DNA of 64,000 bases from Todiramphus chloris collaris. Its lineage: Eukaryota; Chordata; Aves; Coraciiformes; Alcedinidae. Within the stretch, counting starts at the first letter, position 1. The number at the start of each line of letters is the position of its first letter. This document shows positions 1 to 12,500 of the stretch, piece by piece. The DNA is taken from assembly GCA_025345505.1 (NCBI GenBank), contig JANVCC010000011.1, positions 10,328,184 to 10,392,183 of the forward strand, given 5' to 3'. A model generated the notes under the pieces. That model searched no databases and was not told the DNA's origin. It worked only from the letters and a program-made list of their open reading frames with translations. Both the position numbers and the translations under genes were made by a program.

Positions 1-564
1 ATATATATGTGTATTCTCTTCACACAGAGAATGGTGGGAACAATAAAATCTCAGAGCTCTGCAGGACACTGGAGATGCTTTCATAATTTTACAAGCATTG
101 ACACAGATTTCCTTTCCAAAACATGTCTACAATATACATTGATTCTGTAGGTCATACTTGAGCTATTTTTAGGTCATAGAAATACAAAATTCTAATTATA
201 ACATGAAGGAACTTCAAATACCCTAGTGAGAAATAGCTGTTTATAAAGGAACGTGTCAAAGCCAGCCTTTGATGTCTCTGACTGGTAATAAACATTTATG
301 CAGCAGAGGCACACACACACTGCTATGGAGCATTTACATTGGAAACTTCTGGGTCTAGCAACTAAAGGTCTTTCAACTTGGTTTTCACTTTGTTCCTTAA
401 ATGTCTTAGTGAGAATATCCAATACAAAAAATCATGGTATATTTGATATGATATCTCCAGATGTGCAAAATGATGGTACATTCCCATAAGTACAGTTTAC
501 ACTACTGGGAACAAATAATTCCAAAAGTCAATGACAGTCAAGACAAAGACCTGTTAATGTAAAG
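1..564. other. unique AT-rich DNA, no gene recognised
   Basis: I see no repeat family or exon here. The window opens with a short (AT)n run, and a short (CA)n run lies at 310-320. Two overlapping open frames on opposite strands (about 190-490) are short, resemble no protein I know and are best read as chance. Confidence 0.6.
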
Positions 565-615
565 TAGAATCATAGAATCACAGAATCGTTTTGGCTGGAA
601 GAGATCTTTAAGGTG
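565..615 (-). repeat. CR1 LINE 3'-end fragment
   Basis: On the minus strand this reads as the terminal part of an avian CR1: a CTTTAAAGATCTCTTCCAGCC block followed by the tail repeat of ATTCTATGATTCTA type. On the plus strand the tail repeat appears first (TAGAATCATAGAATCACAGAAT), which sets the orientation. Only about 50 bp survive, so this is a severely 5'-truncated copy. The assignment rests on the CR1 tail signature. The upstream boundary is approximate. Confidence 0.85.
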
Positions 616-3600
616 TATAGAGGTGAAAATTACTAAGGAACGCAAGGGGAAAATAAAGAACTGATAAGACAGATGGAATAACCTCAGATTGCTGAATAAC
701 CTACAGCAATTTTCACACCCCTCAGAAATGCAAAAAATTCTTTGAATGAATGTAGGCATGTAGCAGAATACGTATTGCTATTCTACCAGCCCATGTCAAT
801 ACAGATTTCAACCTTTTGATGATGGTGTTCCTTCAGGGCACCCACCACCATGTTTGAATACTTGTTCTGTTTATCCTGCCCTGTCCTGTTCTTTCCTATC
901 TTTCTTTCATAATAATTATCATTGTATGTTGTCAAAATCTTTCAGCTGAATGCTACTAGACATGACTCAACAGTGTGCCATACAGTATTAACAAATATTC
1001 ATCAGTTATTCTCCAGAGAATGTTCTTCCAAAAATATAAACACACAAATTCATATTATATAGACTAATTTATATTTTAAAAAACTTAGGGTAGTTTCACA
1101 AAATATAGAGTGAGTCCTTACATTTCTGAAGCTATAAGGGGACTCAGTTAGACAAAAGATAGATCTTGGAGTTGGAGCTGCTCTCCAGAGTCAGCATATC
1201 CAGAGCCTTTTCTATAGCCAGAAAATCCCAGCTAATAGTATATCAGACACCAACAAAACTTTTGAACCTGACTGTCTCTATGAAACTAACCACTTAGTTG
1301 TGTGTCTGTTATCTTCTTGATTTCAAGGGGAAATTCTGAGTGTAAAGTGGACATCAAGAAGTGTCTATGGATCTGACCCCTAGTGACTGTAGATTCTAAA
1401 TTAGAATTGTGGGTTTTGTGAAAGGTATCTGAAAGCTGCCCCCTCCAGAATCAAAGTGGCATCATGTTCTTTTACTCAAAGTGACTGCTAGAGAGGAATG
1501 CCATCCACTCAAACTACAATATTTGCTGGTTTAGAGTTTCACAGATGTGTAGTTCCTGACCCAAGCATATTTGACCTGCAAGTTCTAATGATGAATAACA
1601 CGAAGTGGTATGACCTTTAGCAATAGACCACAGGGCCCCAGTGTTACAACAATGACAGAAAAAGATAGTTATGAAACTAAATAAAGAGCTCAAAGTTAAA
1701 ATTTCTCTTTTAAGATCAATGAAAATATTTTCTTTGAAGAAGTCATTGCCCATTTCTGTGAATAATGAGGCTGCTGCTAGACAACCTAAGAGATATGTCC
1801 CCCTAGGCAGCGGTATAGAACCTAAACCAAGTGAAAGAGACTACAATATATTAATTAATCAGTGGACTTCCAGCTTCTCATTAATAGTCTCCATTGAAGT
1901 TTAAGTAATTCTTAAGTATTCAATAATAAAATAGAACCCACTTCAGGGATCCAAGCAACAAGGGATTAATCCAGCAAACCTCTTCACCCAGTGAGGGGAT
2001 TGAGTTTTAATCCTAAATCTAAGGAGATTAAGGAGGAAAATGCCATAAACACAGAAAGGTCAGGGAAAAAAAATAAACAAAAAAACACCCAAAAACCAAC
2101 AAAACAAAAACCACTAAGACAAGGCATGGCAAATTTTTACCATATTGTCTTGGAAAAAAAGTACAGAAGTTGGATTGCGTGATGCCATTAAGAGTTTTCT
2201 CAACAGAATATAAATACTACAATCTACAAATTATTGTCTTTTCACTTGAACATCCCTGAAAGGTCTGGTTATTTTTAAAATTTTGACTTAATACATATAA
2301 AATAAAGGGTTTATTTAGTGGAGTATCAAAAATATTAAGTTTTCTGAGATACTTTGAAGACCTCATGTCTCCAGACAGATGCTAAGAAGCCTGGGTTGCA
2401 ATAACTTTGCATCTTGTGGTGGACAAAGATTTCAGTTGTGTTATTTCAAGGCTGAAGTGTGAGTTTATTAGGCTTACTACCACTTATTAAACACAAAAAG
2501 ATCTAAAAGTGGAGGACAGGACAGGCAGAGGAGGAAGTAAGAAGGAAGAGACACGCATTAGAGTGCCTAACCACCCTCTCCCTAAATTCTCCAGCTTTAC
2601 TGGACACCTGGAGATCTGCCCCTCAAAAGAGTTCTCTCCCATGTGGATTTTCACTAAGTTTGTCAAAATTAATCTCTCTGAGTACTCCACTGCTCTGTCA
2701 GATGTCACTGAGTGACTGGAGACTATGAAGTTACTAAAGTTGGGTAGGATATATGAATCACTATGGCACAAACCTTTTCCTTCAGGAAACCAGCTTAAGA
2801 TCAAATGCTTTGACATGTACTTTCTACGGCAAACATATTATGCAGACATAAGGAAGTGACAGGGGACAAGAAAGAGTCCTCTTTGGGAACTACATAAATA
2901 CAGTTTTCTAGGAAATGTTATAAAGCACATCCAGCCACTGTACATTTTCCTTAAAAGTCCTGTGTTCTTTTAAAGAAAGAAAAAAAAAAACAAAACAAAA
3001 CAAAAAATACTTTCCTTTTCCTAAGAGTTTCACTTTTTAACTTCAGCATGGTGCTACAAGTTCATGGGGATAAAAAAAAAAAAAAGATAGCAAAAGGCAA
3101 GGCAAAGCAGTAAGTCTGTGCAGCTCATTCTAACAAGCAATGTTTCTGTTTCAGTCAGCCATCTGGCTAAATGGTCCTCAACTTTGAGTTTTAGCATTTC
3201 AAGTTCCCAAGAAGGAAAAGTAATTCTAAAAATTTTAACATTAAAAAAAAGTCAGCATACTTCAAGAGCCAATAAGAATGCATTATTCTGGTAACTTTGA
3301 AATTAGGGGTGCCATAAATTAGAAGGCTATGGAAAAATGTATTTCAGGGAATACTGAGTTTCTACTTAATAAGAGATACACCCATTTTTTTTGCTAAATT
3401 ATGTCAGGAAAACCCTAGCAGGGCTATTCATCAGTTACTCTGCTGCTAAAATGCTATTTATGCAAGGCAGTGAAGACCTAAGGAAATCATAAAGGTCTCA
3501 GATAAACATAATGACAGAAACCTGGTGACCGTACTAGGGTGGCCCTCTCAGCTGCACAATGTAAGTTCGCACATTAGCTTTCTCTATCTCAGTCTCAGTG

Positions 3601-6428
3601 CCAGGCATTTATTCAGTGCATGGAAGTATGAAGATGAACAGTGGCTTTTCTCACCTTTACAGAAAGCAGCTCCACAACTGCAATGAGCAGATATTCTGCG
3701 TGATGCAATGACAGAGAGGGAGGCTTGAGTTTTAAGCTCAGCTCTGTGCCAAAGGAGCTGCAAAACTTTCTAGGGAAAGTGAGGAATTTCTCAGTATGGG
3801 AGAATCAGTGGCTTATGTCAGTTTAGACTCAGTATCTATTCTTACTTTTGCCCATATTTTAGAAGATGATGTCAGTGATTCTGCTTCAAGTCTGAAACAA
3901 AAAGCAAGATAGGAACAGTGCAGAGATGTCTAATAGATGATCTGGGCTACCTACCTAAAGTGAGCACACATATTTATAGTGTAACTCTTCCAAGAGACAA
4001 TGTCTTAAGCAAAAATTTATGTTTAAATTTGTGGAGCAAAATGTAGAAAATATGATTGATTAATAAATGTTCTTTACTGAGTAATTCAACAGAACAAGAC
4101 ATAGGAAGGGAAAGTATCTTAGTATTGTGTTAAAAAGCTCACAAAAAAAGGCAGTGAGGATAACATCTGTGGGCCATATATAGTAGGGGACAGAGGAAAA
4201 ACAAGTGAGACAAATCCTGTTAGAGATGGAAAGACTCACCTGAAGGACAAGTTATTCCATCTAACCATCTCAAGCTCAGGGACCAACAGATCTCCCACGG
4301 GCTCTGACTTTTTTGGCTGGTTTGCAATCTTCCATTTCTTCTGTGAGTTGCAGCAGCAGGAATATACTATAACTTATTTGTATTGAGGATAACTTGATTT
4401 TTTGTTAAATCTGTTTTGTGTCAAATGCAAAACCCCGAGGATATTTTCTGCATTAATGTATACAATGAATAGCATTTTTTAACCAGTTGAATGTCATTAT
4501 GTCAATTTGGAAAAGATCAGTAGGGCAGCAAGGTGAAACTTATCATCTTCCCAGACTGAGAATAAAAAGAAAGCATGATTTTCAGACACAATTTTTAACT
4601 CTTGGAGCTCTCCCATCTTCCTCAATACAGATGATGTGTTACAAGTGCATGTGGTTCATTAGTTGCTTCCTTGCAATCCCAGTGCACATACTTACCTGAC
4701 ACTACCTTTGTTGTAAGAGACAATAAAACACACAAGCAAATGCTTCCATAAATTTGGTATTCCTTTGATGAAAAATGTTTAGAAGTTCAAGATAATTCAA
4801 AATTTGAAATACAAAGAAATATGTGTAGTTCAGCTCTGGCTTGGTTAGAGGAAAAGGGTGTCAGAATCAAATATCCTTTCCTTAACTGCAAGGGGCTAGG
4901 CTAGGTCCTGATGCAGCATAAATCAGCATGTAGCTCCTGACCATGGTGACCCAATACTGACTTTTGCTCAAGATCTCCCTCACTAATTATGTCCCGGTTC
5001 TGCTCAGGTCATGGCATTTTGTTTCAGTGAACTTTGTCTCTTCTTTGACTTTCTATGGAGATCTGGTAATGTGGGTTTTTTTTTTTTTTCTCTCAATTAT
5101 CAAATCAAGACCAGCAGCAGGTACCTTTGTACAGCTGACTAAAAAGACCCCCCATGTATTTGCTTTTGACATGTGTAAATGAATGTAGCCAGTTATCACC
5201 ACTGAAAGGTACTACAGAGAACATTCATCAAGGAAAAGTATCATTGCAAAACACAAAAATCCAAGCAACACTCTTGTTGAAAATCCACCTTCATGATTTC
5301 ACATTACATATTTGTGTCCATATAGCATTTGTATTTCATTTTGTGATATTTCACTTAGGCATGTCTAGTTCAATCACACAGCTTAGTAAGAAAAGAAACA
5401 TAGACTTACTAAAAAAATACAATAGATCTTTTAGATCTGTGTTCTAAAGCACAACAAGAGGTGTCAAAAATCTCCCATACTGAAAAGTTTTTGGCCCAAG
5501 TCCAACCACTGCAGCTCAATGCCATGTAAAATTATCTGCTGAGGTCAGGAAAAGCAGAGCCCTGCTGTGTGACACTGGCTGAATTAGTAAACCCTGCTTC
5601 TCATCACTAGTCCGCGTCCAGGACTACTTGGGTTTCCAGTGCTTTTAGTCCTGGGTTTAGCACCCAGAGAGATACTTTGTTGCCTTCTCTGCTCACAATC
5701 CTTATGCATCCCTTCAGACTGAAAGAAATAAATACATGGATGGGGGCCATTCTTTAAAGCAGCATGTTCAAGATAATCTTTAGCTACAACAGGGAAAAAA
5801 AGCATAACAAAGAGTTGCCCAACAACTGTCTTTCTAATGGCCTCAAATGGATTTTGGATTAGACCTTGGTACTAGCACTCGTTATCTGAGCAGAATGAAG
5901 TGTAATGATATTGAAACCTAGCTGTATACAAATTGTGAGCCATTTATATGTTCCACTGCTCTTCAGATGCACTATAAAGTAGGATTCATCTACATAACTG
6001 ATATGTAGAATGGAAGAACTATGAATCTGTACACATACACAAGAATAAATAAATCTAGCAGCTAAGTGACTTATTCTAGGAGCTGGCCACTATATTGATT
6101 TCAAAGATTAGGTCTACTCCTTTTTTCAGAAGCATCTGTGTGGCATATTTAGCACTGTCCTTTAAACATGATATGATAGAAAACTACCACCTGGTTCTAC
6201 TTAAAACTCTAATGAATTGGGACTTTTAGTTAATGTCCTGATTTGAGTGAGAACAGAACTAATTCTCTTCAGTGATTTTACTTTTCAGATCAGTTCTTCT
6301 AACTACCTGCACTGTCTGAAGTTAGCAGCCTGTTTTCCCAGGCAGTGTCTGCTTCTAGCAGTGATAACACCCCATGTTTAGAGTTACTACCAAGGATTGG
6401 TGTGCAGACCAAGGCCACTGCTGGATCT
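616..6428. other. unique AT-rich DNA with A-rich tracts, no gene recognised
   Basis: No repeat family or exon is recognisable over this stretch. It holds A-rich and CAAAA-type low-complexity runs at about 2065-2119 and 2980-3007, an A14 run at 3072-3085 and a T14 run at 5076-5089. The longest open frame (minus strand, 2487-2816, 109 codons) resembles nothing I know, overlaps a plus-strand frame and has no distinctive composition. I treat it as chance. Short, diverged or lineage-specific repeats could be missed by eye. Confidence 0.55.
2065..2119. repeat. A-rich low-complexity tract (AAAC-like)
   Basis: This is an almost uninterrupted A-rich run with interspersed single or double C residues (AAACAAAAAAACACCC style). 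A similar CAAAA-type run lies at 2980-3007. These are simple-sequence tracts with no tail-and-body arrangement that would mark a retroposed gene. Confidence 0.8.
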
Positions 6429-7003
6429 TATGTGCCACATTGGAGGGGGCAGTAAAGTGAAAGGCTGCACCTGCAGGGAGGAGAGGACAGGACAGGTGAC
6501 CCTAAACTGACCAGCAAGGGATTCCAGCCCATAGACGTCATATTCAGTATAAAGCTGAGGGATCTGGGGGGTCTGTGGCTCTTCTCCCCTCTTGGCCCAC
6601 TTTGCCAGCTTTGCTTGGCTTGGCTCAGGTCCTCTTTTGGTTCCTTCCTCAGAGCACCCAAGGAGGACTCTGTCTGTTCTGCCTTCCATTCCAGTCAGTG
6701 TGTTCCTGAATACAGTACCAGAACACAGCTCCTGAACACAGCTCTTGTCTGCTGTGGAGCCCAGTCTGGGACTCCCCCAGTGCCTGCTCCACAGCATCAG
6801 TGGTGATGGTGATGGAATTGCCATCAGGAGGGTTGGGGTCGATACTGGTTTTGTATATATTTGTATATATTCCATTTTTATTATTATTATTTTCATTTTC
6901 ATTCAAACTGTTTCCTTTTCTAATCGCTAAGTCTCTCCCTCCCTTATTCCCTTTCTCTTCCCCTCTAGGGAGTGAGGGAGGCTAACAGAGAGCATCTGTA
7001 ACA
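6429..7003 (+). mobile_element. solo LTR, ERVL-type endogenous retrovirus (fossil)
   Basis: The segment has the layout of the ERVL-class LTRs common in birds. The U3-like left half holds a GACCAGCAAGGGATTCCA block, a GACGTCAT (CRE-like) site at about 6534 and a TATAAAGCTG TATA box near 6552. The right half holds a TTTTGTATATATTTGTATAT block, an ATT-repeat stretch, an AACTGTTT block, a pyrimidine-rich stretch and a GGGAGTGAGGGAGG block. It starts TGTGCC and ends CTGTAACA, the expected TG...CA type of ends. No gag, pol or env sequence is seen on either side, so it looks like a solo LTR left by recombination. It is old: I could not find a clean target-site duplication, and the match to the family is by memory of its blocks. 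The open frames inside it are not genes. The start coordinate is the less certain end. Confidence 0.68.
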
Positions 7004-8786
7004 GGTCTAAGGGGCCGTCCTGACCCTAAACCATGTCAGTGATAAAATGCTGAAGAACACCTCTGTCTCAGAGGCACCCCACAACAGTAAGGTTGGAAGA
7101 GTTTCAAAACTCTGTGCTGCTGCTTTTGATTTCAGTGAGCTGTAGTGATCACCTAAACTCATGGGGTGTTTCTTCAGTGGTGTGGAACTCATCCTTTGTG
7201 AACTGAAGTTTCAGTATATCACCAGTACCAGCAAAGTCTCTGCATAGCTATTGTGTCTATGGCAGCTAGTGATTGTATGATGACAATCCAAGAGTGGTGT
7301 GGGAGAAAGGATGGATAGAAAAGCTTTAACTTGGAGTTAGCTGCCTTGTGTTGACATAACTGCCATTATCGTTCTTTCAAGATTATTAGGTAAATTTTTT
7401 TCCCTTCGGTATCTCATCTGAGAGTCTTTCCCTTGTTTAGAAAATATGAGAATATTTATGTTTCTATTAAGGCTTTTTTCATCTTTCTTTTTATGATCTC
7501 ACATTGGATTTCCTTTGATAGAACATCTCTTTTGTTAAGGCACTTGTCTGATACTTGGATAGAACAGTCTTTGAGAGAAATTAGTCCCTGCCTTTTTGTG
7601 CTCACTCTATATGCCCTTCCTTAAACTTATCCGAAAATTTCGGTGAAATCACAGATTTCAACATAAAACTTGAATTCCTGAGAATAAAGTATGTGCAGTG
7701 ACACCTATTACTTTTTACCAGAAGAGGGGTAGAGAGCAGGCAGCATTTAGCGCATTCCCATTTTCTCTCAATTACTACCTGTATTTTTTTCTGTTGTTCT
7801 GTACCTTTGCCACATCTGTATCAGAAAGCACAACAGAAAAGAGGAAAAAGGAAAAATAAAGTGATTTTTTGCCTCTCTGGTGTCATTTCTTTCCCTTATT
7901 GGTTTCTGTGAAAGGATCAAAGACATCTACTAAGATAGCAGGAAAAGGTTTAAAATGATGTGTTTGTCCTCTGGTTTCCTGCTGCTCTGCTGGAGTATCT
8001 TTTTCCCTTTGCCATTTACAGCATCAACAGCTTCATTAACAAGGGGTTACAACAACCACACCTGCCCTGATTCTCCAAGGAGTATCCTCTCTCCCTGTCT
8101 TTGATTACGCATTTTGCTGCTGCTGCACATTCAAACCAGGCTCTTTTCCAGATAGTTTGACCTGGTCAACCAAACAGAAGTAGCTTTAGTCTGAAGCTAT
8201 ACCCCAGTTGAAGAAATCCCTCCTCAGTGAATACATCCTCACCTTGCACAGAGCCTCCCCAGCTACCTCTTTGCTCACCCAGTAGACCTCTGGGAACATG
8301 GATCCAGGCCAGGAACAGGGGGGCATTTATGGCTTCTGATGCCTTGGCCATTTGGGTCACACACTTTAGCCAAAAGTGGCCTCCATTGTAAAATTTAGGC
8401 AGAAAAACCAGAAAGGGCAAATTTTGGAGTGAGAGCACCCTCCCTGCTTTTCCCCCTCTTCTCCTCACCACCCAGGGACTGAAAGTTTTGTCACTGCTAA
8501 CAGGCTAGGCTCAGATTAGCACATCACACTTACTTCAAGGAGTTGTAAAATGTTTGGCTTTTCTGCATAAGAAAACATGGATTTGGATGCACTCACAAAA
8601 TACTGTAGGAAAACATGCAAAGATAGGTCAGTTCAGCATAGAAACCATGAGAACAATCATTCTCAGCCAGTGAAGGAAGCTGACAATGGAAGGACCTCCC
8701 AACAGCTTGTTTTGCACCAAGGATGTACCAGTTCTTTTGGGATCTGAATAAGGCAGGCACAACTAGCTTATTGTACAAAGAACAGA

Positions 8787-8868
8787 AGTACTATAAAAGG
8801 TGATAGCAGTAATACAAAAGGTGACAGCACTTGTGATGCTAACAGATGTACTAAAAGAGGCAACAGCA
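8787..8868. repeat. three imperfect copies of a 14-16-bp motif
   Basis: The motif AAAAGGTGATAGCA (about 8795) recurs as AAAAGGTGACAGCA (about 8816) and, more diverged, as AAAAGAGGCAACAGCA (about 8853). The first two are 21 bp apart and the third is 37 bp further on. This is a small degenerate tandem array with no assigned function. Confidence 0.55.
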
Positions 8869-9474
8869 ATTTCATCTTCCTGCTGATGCCGGGAATTCCA
8901 GCTATCACAGCAATGGATGAACCTTTTCACATATCCTCTTTGTGGTCAGCTTCATCTGTGTTGTGGTCTGTAAAACTTTTATGTAATTGTTTTAGAAGTA
9001 AACAATTCTATTTACAATTTCTGCTGCCAGGTAAAGGGATGCTCATATAGACATGCTGCTTCATCTTATGATAAGACAAAGTATGTAGATGGTGTTGTCC
9101 ACATATACTGAGTGGGACCCACACGCAGGCATCTCTGTTACAGTTTATCAGTTAAGTTGACCTATCAATCACCACGTTGCCTAAGAGTAGTACACTCTTA
9201 CACATCTCCACAGCAACAAACTAAGGACAATCATGGATGGGCTCAGGTTATTTATCAGTTACTCATACTAACACATGGGTCTCTACAAGCAAGCCCTGTG
9301 GTCATCCTATGCCTATATTTGAATCAAAATCCCTATCTCCTAGTTACCATGTCTTCTGCAGGGACCCACTACACAAAGGAAGTGAACCACACAAAATCTT
9401 CTCAACCCCAAAAATTAACTTCCTCTGTGTAAAGCAAGGAAAATAACACATTCTGTGAAAATCAGTTAGTTAGT

Positions 9475-9530
9475 GGATTTTTTGTTTGTTTTTTTTTTAC
9501 CTGAGTTAAAAAAAAAACAAACCAAAAACC
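9475..9530. repeat. T-rich/A-rich inverted repeat (hairpin)
   Basis: A T-rich left arm (9475-9498), a 9-base spacer ACCTGAGTT (9499-9507) and an A-rich right arm (9508-9530) can pair over about 23 bp with only two or three mismatches. The interruptions (GTTTG on the left, CAAAC on the right) are mirrored between the arms, so this is more than a T-run next to an A-run. There is no associated gene. Confidence 0.75.
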
Positions 9531-12500
9531 TAGAAATTAAGCTCCAATCTACAATCTCAGTACATATAAACGTTTCCTTGATTTTCTAAACAAGGTTGAA
9601 TTTACAGGTAAAATAGCAACGTCCATTCTGTGTGCCTTTGAAAAGAGCTGCCAAGGAAGATCAAAACCAACATTATTTCCAGTCTAAAAGTAAACTCTGA
9701 AAAGCACTGTACTGTATGTATCTCTCAGTCATGCCTTGTTCCTTTTGCACTGCTCTGGCACAAACAGGTTCTCAAAACAGATGATAATGCTGTTCACCTT
9801 GGAGGGACAGATAAAAGGAGTCTTTTCTTGAGAAGACTGAGAACACTTCTCATTTCTAGGTCCTGTCTGCTTTGCCACTGGGGTAAGAGTCTCCACCTTG
9901 GGACACTGATTTCCGTACCAAAGAATGTACAGGTGGCCGTGCTGCAATCCCTACTTGCTCCACCATGGGCAAAGTGCAAGAAAGCTCCCCATCTTTGAAG
10001 ATAAATTACAGCAGTTCTCAAATGTTAACTTTCTTTTTCCTATTAGCATCTGGAATTGACCAGTTAGACCAGTTCTGCTTAACAAGCTGTCTCTTGACTA
10101 AAATATCACTAAAATTAGGGGACCTCTAGAATGATGTTCTGTTTTACCCATACTGGTGCTCTGATTTATAAAAGCAGATGGAATTGTGAGTTGGGTCCTC
10201 TCTATTTCAGTGTGGAGTGCCTAACAGACGTGTCAAAATCTTACCCTACCATCAAAACTTTCTTCATAGCCAGGTAGCTGGCAGATAAGTCTCTCATTTA
10301 GATATTCAGACAGACTGAGAAATAATGCAACCATTTAGGCAGATTCTGGATAGCCTTATCTGTGCCTTTTGTGCTACCTAAAGCCCTGTCTGAAGTGGGA
10401 ATAATACCCACCAGTATTCTTTCTTTATTTCTTTTCATAACCTTTTGCAAAGGCAAAAAAGCACTATGGTTTGCTTCAGAGACCACTACTAATTCAGCCT
10501 CAAAATGTCAGTGCTCTCCTTATGTGCATCTTCTGAAAGACTTTCTGAGCAGAGTGATGGTTATTACACCATATTATGGCCACTTACAAGCCCACTGGCT
10601 ACCAAGTTCTTGATAGATGCTTTGGATCTAAAGAGAAGCAAAACCTCAAACACTGCATCCCAGGACTGCTGTGCTGGTTCGGGTGTAGTCTCCCTGGAAA
10701 TGCATGGCAGTCAGACCCCTAATGAGCTGCCTTGGTAGGGTTGATTCTGAGTTAGTAACAGTGAGGGTCCCCTACAATTCAGCGATAGCACTAGAGCACA
10801 GCTGGAGAATGGAGGAGTTTCTTGCTTCATGTCACTCATTTGGACACGTGCTACATCTTCCTTCCTGAAGGGATTTGGAGACAGCAGTACCATTCCTTTT
10901 CATGGTCCCAGAAGGTAAATATTAATCTATTCAGACCTGCACAAACCTATTTTAATTTCATTTGTGACATTTCTACTGAGGCCACATTTGGACAATAACC
11001 ATGGAGAGCAGTGAGTCAATAATTCTGCTGCGGTTGCTGTTCCCTGGTGCTGGTACAAATCCTTTTAACATGTGAAAAAGATGTGCAGTCTTCCAGGAAG
11101 CTTTCCATATGCTATCACTTGCAGCAGAAGGAAAGGCTTTCTCAACTCTCCATTTTAAACGTTGAACCAAAGTGAGCCTGAAGATTGTTGTTTCCTTATG
11201 CAAAATGAATTTTCTGTGTAGATACCTACCCTGAGGAATTTTAGCAACTGGTGGAGTCCTTGAGATTGAAAACAATTCATGAACACAGGAAGTGCAGTCT
11301 TTCTGCATGAATATTTATGATTAATCCACATCATATTCTGCCATAGTCCCACGGTTGCTAAAGCATGCATCCCAAGTTCACAATTCATGGCAAGGGATGA
11401 TGATCCATTTCAAATAATGCACACAATGTGATCACCTGTAATTTCAATGGAGTAGCTGGCACTGATGCACACCCAGCAACTATTACAGTAGCTGTAAAAG
11501 AATCATTAAGGTAGGATACAAATACTTGAAATCAACAATCTACAAAATTTGTCAAGTGATAATAGAACCATTAAACCACATCTGAATTAAAAAGATGTGT
11601 ACAGTTCCATACAATGGTAGTGTTTAAAACGATTCAGACCCTGAAAATTAGGCTCTACATGTTCTTCAGGAAACACAGAAATATTGCCACGACTATCATT
11701 GCAACCCAGCCTCTCTCAACCACATTCCTGCTGTGCTCTCTCTCACTGGCACTCCTTGTCCAGCTGTCCCCGCAGCACACTTGTTTACTTGCCCTATCAG
11801 CTTATAATGGGTACCTCGGCATAGACCCAGTCTAAACCCAAGAAAAAGAAAGGATAGGATTATTTTGCAATTATCTAATATTTCTCCATCTCCCCTCTTC
11901 TTCACTGTAGATTCCTCACTGTTTTCCAGCACAGACTCCTTTGAAAAAACCTCAGTCTGGAAACAACTTGTTTAAATATGGAAAACCTTTTGTGGCCTTT
12001 GGGTATCCTTACTCTAATATTAAAGGACAACCTCTTCTTATCTAGAAAGTGTATGGTTGTATTTGGTTTATTCCAGTTCTGACAGAGCATATGTAGTGAT
12101 AACACGTATGTAGAAGTATAAAATTGTTTCAGTGGATTTTGCAAGTTGAATGAACTCAAATTCCCAAAACATCTTGGGTGTTTCTTCCTAGCTGTAGATG
12201 CTATAAATAATGAGTGAAGTTGCTTACAATGAAGACTCAAATGTTTGGAAACTTCTTCACAGCAATCAGTTTCATGATGGTATAAAACCAATCTGGAGAT
12301 ATCACAAGCATTGTCTTTATAAGGTCAGCAATTCAAGCCTATGATGCCACAATGCCACTTGATGCTATCTTGAGGGCTGCTCCTGACAATAGAAAAAGAA
12401 GATGGATGTAATAGAAAAAAAGCATCTTTAGAGCTGAGAAGAAATAAATTTTCTCCATCTTCCATGAAAATATTGGCCAGGCAAAGCAGAGAGATCCAAG

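Noticed and set aside
6387-6902. 171-codon minus-strand frame and several overlapping frames
   Set aside because: These lie almost wholly inside the solo LTR and have no known domain; LTRs of this class are noncoding.
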